Assembly (NCBI GenBank): GCA_026997055.1
Contig: JALWJU010000127.1
Span: forward strand, 1-7,274
Reading direction: 5' to 3'
Length of the DNA: 7,274 nt
Source of the DNA: Paracoccaceae bacterium
GTDB lineage: Bacteria > Pseudomonadota > Alphaproteobacteria > Rhodobacterales > Rhodobacteraceae
A program made the position numbers and the translations under genes. Under the pieces are notes generated by a model that searched no databases, was not told the DNA's origin, and saw only the letters and a program-made list of their open reading frames with translations. Position 1 is the first letter of the stretch. The number at the start of each line of letters is the position of its first letter. Of the stretch, positions 1 to 3,826 are shown piece after piece.

Positions 1-301
1 TGACCTGCCCGTCCCCGGCGGCGAGCTCCACGTCATAGCGGGGCACGGCGGCATAATCCTCGCCGTCGATCTCGACCAGCGGAACCGGCGAGGTTTCGCG
101 CGGCGGGCCAAAATAGAACTCTAAATCGAGAACATCAGCGAGCTTTTGGAGGTTTTCAACGGAAGGCATCCCATATCTGGCTCTACCGATGTTTGCAATA
201 AAATGGCGACTTCCCGTTGCCAATAATGATGCCTCGGCAGCAGTAAGGCCCTTTTCACGAAGGCCGCGTTTGATTCGCTCTAAAAGCTCTTCCTTGTCCA
301 T
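1..301 (-). CDS. Phage repressor, HTH plus start of S24 domain (partial)
   Basis: About 100 N-terminal residues are visible; the gene runs off the left edge. Residues 5-64 read as an XRE-type helix-turn-helix domain: a Leu/Arg/Lys-rich first helix (LLERIKRGLREKG), a turn at ATGSRHFIANIGRARYG, then the helix NLQKLADVLDL. A linker follows, and VPRYDVELAAGDG at 86-98 resembles the opening of an S24/LexA-like peptidase domain. A95-G96 would be the candidate self-cleavage bond; the catalytic Ser and Lys lie outside the window. The ATG at 301 has no Shine-Dalgarno sequence upstream and sits inside a perfect dyad. The gene is divergent from the early operon, as expected for the lysogeny repressor of a Mu-like phage. 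Domain reading is direct; the role in lysogeny is inferred from family and position. SOS inducibility is possible but unproven, because the catalytic half is missing. Confidence 0.85.
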   Translation of the reverse strand, partial: MDKEELLERIKRGLREKGLTAAEASLLATGSRHFIANIGRARYGMPSVENLQKLADVLDLEFYFGPPRETSPVPLVEIDGEDYAAVPRYDVELAAGDGQV

Positions 302-320
302 GTTGGCAAAAATGCCAACA
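301..320. promoter_or_regulatory. Operator O1, perfect dyad overlapping the repressor start
   Basis: This is a perfect inverted repeat with 8-bp arms (TGTTGGCA and TGCCAACA) around an AAAA spacer. It contains the core TTGGCA-N4-TGCCAA shared with two further sites nearby. It covers the repressor ATG and a weak possible leftward -10 (CATTTT on the minus strand, 314-309), which lies 17 bp from a possible -35 (TTGCCT, 337-332). Binding here would be expected to autoregulate the repressor gene. Confidence 0.75.
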
Positions 321-346
321 AAGCAAGCAAAAGGCAATCTTCAAAC

Positions 347-375
347 TTGACTATTGGCACATATGCCACTAAACA
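347..375 (+). promoter_or_regulatory. Probable early (rightward) promoter
   Basis: TTGACT at 347-352 matches the -35 consensus at 5 of 6 positions. After a 17-bp spacer, TAAACA at 370-375 is a modest -10. The spacer is occupied by operator O2, and the predicted start point (about 382-383) falls at the first ATG of the operon. The placement with operators supports this more than the weak -10 does. Confidence 0.55.
354..369. promoter_or_regulatory. Operator O2, within the rightward promoter spacer
   Basis: The site reads TTGGCA-CATA-TGCCAC, matching the O1 core at 15 of 16 positions when the N4 spacer is ignored. Its centre is 51 bp from O1 and 24 bp from O3. It lies exactly between the proposed -35 (347-352) and -10 (370-375), so a bound repressor would block RNA polymerase directly. 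Confidence 0.7.
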
Positions 376-377
376 GG

Positions 378-393
378 TTGGCATGATAGCCAA
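378..393. promoter_or_regulatory. Operator O3, overlapping start of first early gene
   Basis: The site reads TTGGCA-TGAT-AGCCAA, one mismatch from the consensus half-sites, with the same 4-bp spacer as O1 and O2. It overlaps the proposed transcription start and the ATG at 383. The repeated length, spacing and half-site argue against chance. Confidence 0.65.
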
Positions 394-640
394 ATATCCC
401 GAACATATCCTCGAACTCGCGCGTCGTTATTCCGCGCACTTCAATCACTCGTTGAAAACGGTGAGCTTGCGGGCGGCGAGGCGTGGTGGGTTTTTCGATG
501 AATTGGCCAAGGGAGCCAACATCACGGTCAGGCGCGGTGATGCGATAATCGCTTGGTTCAGCGACAACTGGCCGGACCAGGAACTGGAGTGGCCCCGCTC
601 GATCCCCCGCCCGAAACCCAACAAGAAGGAGGCTGCGTGA
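383..640 (+). CDS. Small HTH-like early protein, possible Cro/Ner-type regulator
   Basis: This is an 85-residue basic protein and the first gene of the early operon. Residues 6-52 (HILELARRYSAHFNHSL through RRGDAIIAWFSDNWP) have the helical spacing of small alphaproteobacterial phage DNA-binding proteins: a first helix, an Ser/Thr-rich turn at SLKTVSLRAA, FFDELAKG, then a helix ending FSDNWP. The tail is Pro/Lys-rich. The position next to a divergent repressor is that of Ner in Mu or Cro in lambda, which is the basis for the suggested role. An upstream TTG at 347 keeps the frame open but is better read as the -35 box. The ATG at 383 has only a weak AGG at 375-377 and may be leaderless. The 3' end is duplicated in the next gene. 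The function is inferred, not proven. Confidence 0.65.
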   Translation: MIAKYPEHILELARRYSAHFNHSLKTVSLRAARRGGFFDELAKGANITVRRGDAIIAWFSDNWPDQELEWPRSIPRPKPNKKEAA

Positions 641-652
641 TGGGTCTGCGCC
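554..652 (+). repeat. Direct repeat copy 1: gene 3' end plus junction
   Basis: Copy 1 of a degenerate direct repeat, with copy 2 at 961-1056. Bases 602-652 and 1006-1056 differ at only one position (A621 versus G1025). Upstream the similarity continues at protein level: FSDNWPDQELEWPRSIPRPKPNKKEAA against FSAIWPDRLEWPHNIPRPKPSKKEAA, with one codon missing in copy 2. Each copy spans the end of one gene, the TGATG overlap and the first codons (MGLR) of the next. Confidence 0.9.
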
Positions 653-1044
653 GCAAGATCGCCCTGTGGATTTGCCCGGAACTGGCGGACCTTCCTTACC
701 CGGCAGTGATCGGCGGTGTGAAGGCGAGGTTCCCGAGCGTCGAGGCACGAGGTAACGACTTGCGGCGGCTGGATCAGCTCTATGCGGCTGCGACTGGTGT
801 GGAACTGAACCACAAGAATGCGCCGGCTTATTCGGGGCCGATGTATGAATGGAGGTGTTCGCGGAAGAAGGTCCGGGCAAGCGCAGTGAACGCAATCGAG
901 CGGCTGCGTTCCGGGCGCAGCGCGGGCGTTCACCAGATGACACATTTCACGACGCTGAACTATTTCTCGGCGATCTGGCCTGACCGGCTTGAGTGGCCGC
1001 ACAACATCCCCCGCCCGAAACCCAGCAAGAAGGAGGCTGCGTGA
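640..1044 (+). CDS. Hypothetical early protein with duplicated C-terminal tail
   Basis: This is a 134-residue basic protein whose ATG at 640 overlaps the previous stop as TGATG, behind the Shine-Dalgarno GGAGG (628-632). I do not recognise a family. The N-terminal 100 residues are unrelated to the upstream gene and include an Arg/Lys-rich stretch (EWRCSRKKVRASAVNAIERL). The last 26 or so residues, from FSAIWPD to the end, are clearly homologous to the tail of the preceding protein. This makes the gene look like a chimera in which a new N-terminal part was joined to an existing tail. The GC-rich third-position pattern is consistent with real coding. Being second in the operon suggests early expression. 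Confidence 0.6.
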   Translation: MGLRRKIALWICPELADLPYPAVIGGVKARFPSVEARGNDLRRLDQLYAAATGVELNHKNAPAYSGPMYEWRCSRKKVRASAVNAIERLRSGRSAGVHQMTHFTTLNYFSAIWPDRLEWPHNIPRPKPSKKEAA

Positions 1045-1056
1045 TGGGTCTGCGCC
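961..1056 (+). repeat. Direct repeat copy 2: gene 3' end plus junction
   Basis: Second copy of the 554-652 element, offset by 404 bp (407 bp before the one-codon gap). It again includes the KKEAA tail, the GGAGG ribosome site, the TGATG overlap and the MGLR start. What follows it differs completely from what follows copy 1. Confidence 0.9.
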
Positions 1057-1493
1057 AGAAATCCGTGCGTATTCGCGACTTGCCGCGGGTATGTATCCCC
1101 TTTGCGCTGGTTTACCGGCCGGTCAATCGGGCAGTCTCAGCCATAACAACGCCTCTGGTGTTGGCGGGGCCGGAAATCGCGAAGCGGCTTGAGCAGCGTG
1201 TCGAACGGCTTTGCGGTATGACATGCCTTTCACGCCGGCAACGTCTCGAGCAAGCTCTATGGCGATGGTTGCTTGAAGCGCCAGGTGGCGCGCCTGAAGC
1301 CAGAGAAGAAAGCCCTCGCCCGGCGGCATTGCCGCCAGGCGGCGTTCGCGCGGGGTCGGCCCCTCTCCAAGAAATACATAGGCTGTTTTCGGCGGGTCAA
1401 GAAGGTGGGGAAGGATATCGTTCCACATCTGGTGGACACGATCCTCGTAGGCTTCGCGCTGAAGCTCGCCATACAGATCGAGGAGCTCATTAG
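1044..1493 (+). pseudogene. Possible remnant of a rightward cassette gene
   Basis: The frame opens with an ATG overlapping the previous stop, a good GGAGG site and the codons MGLRQK, copied from the start of the gene at 640, and could encode 149 residues. The first 80 or so codons have mixed codon use. From about base 1290 the frame becomes rich in A- and T-ending codons and in Gly, Pro, Arg and Ala, as expected for the antisense shadow of the leftward gene at 1123-1542. I read it as a retained 5' end that has lost its original body. A genuine short protein ending at 1493 cannot be excluded. Confidence 0.3.
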
Positions 1494-1542
1494 CATGTGC
1501 CTGGGCTTCCCACAAATACCGATCGAGAAATTCGCAATTCAT
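1123..1542 (-). CDS. Antisense-oriented hypothetical protein inside the early operon
   Basis: This 139-residue protein runs against every other gene downstream of the repressor. The start at 1542 follows the strong Shine-Dalgarno GGAGGG with 4-5 bases of spacing; an in-frame ATG at 1545 is too close to that site. The sequence looks like a folded, mostly helical protein: an acidic, aromatic N-terminus (NCEFLDRYLWEAQAHANELLDLYGEL), a middle DRVHQMWNDILPHLL, a GEGPTPRERR segment, and a helical LLWLQARHLALQATIAIELARDV. No motif, signal peptide or transmembrane segment is recognised. Codon use is more natural than on the opposite strand. Reverse orientation lets it be expressed in lysogeny when the early promoter is shut, as for moron genes. 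Function is unknown; superinfection exclusion or anti-phage defence is a guess from position only. Confidence 0.6.
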   Translation of the reverse strand: MNCEFLDRYLWEAQAHANELLDLYGELQREAYEDRVHQMWNDILPHLLDPPKTAYVFLGEGPTPRERRLAAMPPGEGFLLWLQARHLALQATIAIELARDVAGVKGMSYRKAVRHAAQAASRFPAPPTPEALLWLRLPD

Positions 1543-1559
1543 CATTCCCTCCGTCGGGT

Positions 1560-1571
1560 GGTTGCACAACC
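1560..1571. promoter_or_regulatory. Short dyad upstream of the antisense gene
   Basis: GGTTG-CA-CAACC is a perfect 12-bp inverted repeat 18-29 bp ahead of the leftward ATG at 1542. The half-site differs from the three repressor operators. It could be an operator for this gene, but a 5-bp arm is weak evidence. No convincing -35/-10 pair is visible around it. Confidence 0.25.
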
Positions 1572-1582
1572 GATGGTAGGGC

Positions 1583-1623
1583 GGCGGCCCGGTCTTGGGA
1601 AGGGGTGCTCCCTCCGGGCCGCC
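1583..1623. other. GC-rich inverted repeat between opposing genes
   Basis: A perfect 10-bp stem pairs GGCGGCCCGG (1583-1592) with CCGGGCCGCC (1614-1623). The 21-base loop holds a second pairing, GGGA (1597-1600) with TCCC (1609-1612). No T-run follows on either strand, so it is not a typical intrinsic terminator. It lies between the start of the leftward gene and the start of the rightward gene at 1650, and could act as a partial terminator, processing site or insulator. Confidence 0.5.
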
Positions 1624-1649
1624 AATTTCAACAACGGGAGGGCCGCGTG

Positions 1650-1838
1650 ATGGCTGGATTTTGGGTATTGATCGGCGGCGGGGTGCTTTCGTCGGTGGCG
1701 AGCTTTGTCTTTCTGATGGCGGGCCTGGCGCACAACAAGGCGGACCATGAGCACTTGGTTGCGCCGCTGTTCACCTTTGCAACCATCCTCCAGGGCGTGG
1801 CGATTGGGCTGTTGGCATTCGGTGGGGCGGCGCAATGA
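1650..1838 (+). CDS. Small two-helix membrane protein
   Basis: This 62-residue protein has two hydrophobic segments, at about residues 4-26 (FWVLIGGGVLSSVASFVFLMAGL) and 38-59 (APLFTFATILQGVAIGLLAFGG). They are separated by a short charged loop, HNKADHEH. A hairpin in the inner membrane is the obvious topology. The start ATG is the second half of a TGATG overlap with an otherwise lost upstream frame and follows GGGAGGG at 1636-1642. The stop overlaps the next gene as ATGA. The family is not recognised. In an early operon it might modify the host envelope or affect superinfection, but nothing in the sequence shows which. Confidence 0.7.
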   Translation: MAGFWVLIGGGVLSSVASFVFLMAGLAHNKADHEHLVAPLFTFATILQGVAIGLLAFGGAAQ

Positions 1839-2119
1839 GCGCGGTTCGGCTGAGCGAAACGGAGGTGGCGCGGGAGGCGCTGGCGGCGCTTGAGGATGCG
1901 GCGCGCATCGAGCTGGCCGAGGCGGCGCTGCGCACCATCGCAGACCCGGAGCTGGCGGGCAAGCTGGCGGGCGCGGCGGATCGGATCACCCGGCATGCTC
2001 ACGCCCTGTGCCAGGAGGCGCTGTTCGAGATGCAGCGCCGGCAGGCGGGGCGCGATGCGGAGAACCTTTCTCCTTACGGGCCGAACAACCCGCCTGTCGG
2101 CCGGGGAGAGCGGTCGTGA
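1835..2119 (+). CDS. Ala/Glu-rich helical hypothetical protein
   Basis: This 94-residue protein overlaps its upstream neighbour by 4 bases (ATGA). Residues 5-70 are rich in Ala, Leu, Glu and Arg in heptad-like spacing (REALAALEDAARIELAEAALRTI, then KLAGAADRITRHAHALCQEALFEM), suggesting a helical bundle or coiled coil. The C-terminus is polar, with Pro and Gly. No catalytic motif is seen. Very high GC at third codon positions fits the surrounding operon and supports real coding. Function is unknown. Confidence 0.65.
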   Translation: MSAVRLSETEVAREALAALEDAARIELAEAALRTIADPELAGKLAGAADRITRHAHALCQEALFEMQRRQAGRDAENLSPYGPNNPPVGRGERS

Positions 2120-2241
2120 AGGGGTGGTTCAAGCGGTTTTCAAACAGCCCGGAAGGGCGGCTTGTGGGCGATCTGCTCGGCGGTCTCGCCCTGTTTGCCC
2201 TGCTCTGGGCGGGGCTTTTCATCGGATGGGGGATGTCATGA
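2116..2241 (+). CDS. 41-residue single-pass membrane protein, GTG start
   Basis: The GTG at 2116 overlaps the previous stop (GTGA) and follows GGGGAGAG at about 2103-2110. The product has a basic N-terminus (MKGWFKRFSNSPEGR) and one hydrophobic segment at about residues 19-38 (LLGGLALFALLWAGLFIGWG), so the N-terminus should face the cytoplasm by the positive-inside rule. The stop overlaps the next ATG. At this length it falls below many gene callers' cut-off, but start and stop couplings on both sides make it credible. Function is unknown; holin-like behaviour is unlikely for an early gene but not excluded. Confidence 0.65.
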   Translation: MKGWFKRFSNSPEGRLVGDLLGGLALFALLWAGLFIGWGMS

Positions 2242-2465
2242 GAGATCAGGCGCGGCTTCTGGCCGATATTCATGCGGTGCTGGCCGAATTGCGGGCCGAG
2301 CGCCACGCGGTGAAGGTGGCAGAAAGCTCGGTGATGCTGGATCTGGCCACCGAGCGGCTGGTGCGGGCCGAGGACCGGATGTTTGCCCTGCTCAGCGCGC
2401 TCGACCGCGAAGGCGGGCTTGCGGCGCTGGCCGATCTGGCGCGTCGGGCCGGGAGGGCGGCGTGA
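2238..2465 (+). CDS. Short coiled-coil hypothetical protein
   Basis: This 75-residue protein is almost entirely helical by composition, with Leu/Val/Ile spaced as in a coiled coil (RDQARLLADIHAVLAELRAERHAV, then LDLATERLVRAEDRMFALLSAL). It overlaps both neighbours: ATGA at the start and TGATG at the end. Its tail, GRAA, and the GGAGGG site behind it match the junction before base 1650 at all but one position. No functional motif is recognised. A short helical early protein could be an adaptor or inhibitor, but this is speculation. Confidence 0.65.
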   Translation: MRDQARLLADIHAVLAELRAERHAVKVAESSVMLDLATERLVRAEDRMFALLSALDREGGLAALADLARRAGRAA

Positions 2466-2755
2466 TGGCGGAGGTGTTCGAGGTCATGCGCTTTCGCCAG
2501 GGCTGGGCGGTCCTGAACCGCACCACCAAGGAGCGCGAGAGCGGGTTTTACAGCGGTAGGCCCCTGGCAGAAGTACGCTGCGACGCCATGAACCGCGAAG
2601 AGGCCCTGCGCCGGCGCCGCAAGACGCGCGCCTGCCTGTGCTGCGGGCGCTCCTTCCTTTCGGAGGGCAATCACAACCGGATGTGCGACCGCTGCCGCCG
2701 GCGCAGCCATGAGTTCAACCCGGCGATGGTCGAGCACCCGGTGGGAGGCATCTGA
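2465..2755 (+). CDS. Cys4 zinc-ribbon protein
   Basis: This is a 96-residue protein in two parts. Residues 1-47 form a small domain (EVFEVMRFRQGWAVLNRTT, then FYSGRPLAEV) that looks like a short beta-rich unit. Residues 57-77 contain Cys57-x2-Cys60-x13-Cys74-x2-Cys77, the spacing of a zinc ribbon, flanked by clusters of Arg and Lys (RRRRKTR before, RRRR after). Such fingers commonly bind nucleic acid or a protein partner, and the basic flanks favour nucleic acid. An extra Cys59 lies inside the first knuckle. The start is set by the TGATG overlap and GGAGGG at 2452-2457. Early position suggests a regulator of phage or host genes; the target is unknown. It is not Mu Com or Mor by any motif I can see. 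Confidence 0.75.
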   Translation: MAEVFEVMRFRQGWAVLNRTTKERESGFYSGRPLAEVRCDAMNREEALRRRRKTRACLCCGRSFLSEGNHNRMCDRCRRRSHEFNPAMVEHPVGGI

Positions 2756-2985
2756 TGCACGCGGCGCGGCTCACCTCGCCCCGGCTCCAGCGGGTGCTGC
2801 GGCTGCTGGCCGATGGCCGGGAGCATACGACGCGCGACATCGTGCGCCGGGCCGGGGTCTGCGCCGTGAACGCCATTGTCGCCGAACTGCGCAGCCATGG
2901 CGCCGAGATCACCTGCCGGCGCCGCAAGGAAGGCGGGCGCTGGCGGTTTTATTACCGGATGACGAAGGGGCCGCTTGATGCGTAA
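2755..2985 (+). CDS. Winged-helix-like DNA-binding protein
   Basis: This 76-residue basic protein starts by TGATG overlap. Residues 8-52 give a compact helix-turn-helix (PRLQRVLRLLADGREHTTRDIVRRAGVCAVNAIVAELRSHG): a first helix, then a loop ending TTRDIVRRAG, then the putative recognition helix VNAIVAELRSHG. A likely two-strand wing follows, EITCRRRKEGGRWRFYYRM. That order is typical of winged-helix domains. It overlaps the ParB-like gene by 8 bases. It is probably a transcription factor or accessory DNA-binding protein of the transposition module; the target is unknown. Confidence 0.75.
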   Translation: MHAARLTSPRLQRVLRLLADGREHTTRDIVRRAGVCAVNAIVAELRSHGAEITCRRRKEGGRWRFYYRMTKGPLDA

Positions 2986-3826
2986 GGCGCGCGAGGAAAA
3001 GGACATCCTAATTGCCGAGATCGCCATTGGCGAAGCAAGGGTGACGCCGCTCAACAAGGATGCGGTGCAGGTCATCCGGCAATCGGTCTACGAGACCGGG
3101 CAAATTCGCGATGCCATTCATGTGCGCAAGCTGCGCAAGGGCTATGAACTGATCGACGGGCGGCACCGGCTGGAGGTAGCCCGCGAGATGGGCTGGCCGC
3201 GTATTCGTGCGAAGGTCTGGTATTGCACCCGGGAAGAGGCGCGGCTGATGGAGGCCGACGCCAATGTGACCTTCACCCATATGGCACCGCTCGATCTGGC
3301 GATGAGCCTTGCAGCGCGCAAGGCGGCATATCTGAAGCTGCACCCGGAAACGAAGGCCGGTGTGGCTGGCGCCATGGCGCGGCATGGGCAGCAACGGAAA
3401 AATATTTCCTTTGCTGATTTCATCGCTGCAGTGGCTGGTCTCACCCCGCGTCAGGTGCGCAATATCATCGCTGCTGGTGAGCGTTTGACTGACGAGGAGG
3501 CCAGGCAGCTTGCCGGCGCTCCGAAGCGCGTTGCCATGAAGGACCTCATCGAGATCGGCAAGATCGGCGAGCCGGAGGAGCGGGCCTATGTGGTGCGGGC
3601 GCTGGCGGCGAGGGAGGCGAAGAATGCCACGGCCGCGCGCAAGGCCTGGGGCCGGGCGCAGCATGGCGAGGAGGCGGAAGCCGCCGACAAGGTGGATGCG
3701 GCGCACAAGGCGCTGGTGGCGGCGTTCCGCCGGGCGCCGGCCGAGGCGCAGCGGCGCTTCGTGGCCACGGAAAGCGCGCGGATTTTCCGCTATCTGAAAG
3801 AGCTGGACGGGGGGCTGGCCGAATGA
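2978..3826 (+). CDS. ParB/Srx-fold DNA-binding protein upstream of transposase
   Basis: This is a 282-residue protein. Residues 12-90 match the ParB N-terminal fold: IGEARVTPLNKDAVQVIRQSV, then GQIRDAIHVRKLRKGYELIDGRHRLEVAREMGW. DGRHR at 60-64 takes the place of the GxRR box of ParB (phosphate/nucleotide-binding loop). A second helix-turn-helix-like stretch, SFADFIAAVAGLTPRQVRNIIAAGERL, lies around residues 145-171. The C-terminal third is Ala/Arg/Lys-rich and helical. The ATG at 2978 is preferred over TTG at 2975 because it follows AAGGGG. ParB-like genes just before the transposase are, from memory, usual in Rhodobacterales Mu-like phages and absent from Mu. The role is probably binding phage DNA to help transposition or replication; CTP binding or nuclease activity cannot be judged from sequence alone. 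Confidence 0.85.
   Translation: MRKAREEKDILIAEIAIGEARVTPLNKDAVQVIRQSVYETGQIRDAIHVRKLRKGYELIDGRHRLEVAREMGWPRIRAKVWYCTREEARLMEADANVTFTHMAPLDLAMSLAARKAAYLKLHPETKAGVAGAMARHGQQRKNISFADFIAAVAGLTPRQVRNIIAAGERLTDEEARQLAGAPKRVAMKDLIEIGKIGEPEERAYVVRALAAREAKNATAARKAWGRAQHGEEAEAADKVDAAHKALVAAFRRAPAEAQRRFVATESARIFRYLKELDGGLAE

Noticed and set aside
347..382. TTG at 347 as start of the first early gene
   Set aside because: TTGACT fits the -35 box of the early promoter, there is no Shine-Dalgarno before it, and the added 12 residues come from operator sequence.
445..1002. Leftward 185-codon frame across the first two early genes
   Set aside because: It is antisense to two coupled genes with proper ribosome sites and a homologous tail; its composition is that of a shadow frame.
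1322..1336. GGCGGC-ATT-GCCGCC dyad
   Set aside because: It lies within the coding part of the leftward gene and is explained by GC-rich Ala/Met/Pro codons; there is no flanking regulatory context.
1273..1650. Rightward frame of 125 codons ending at the 1650 junction
   Set aside because: Most of it is antisense to the better-supported leftward gene at 1123-1542, with no ribosome site at its start. Only its last codons (GRAA tail) look like a relic of a real gene.
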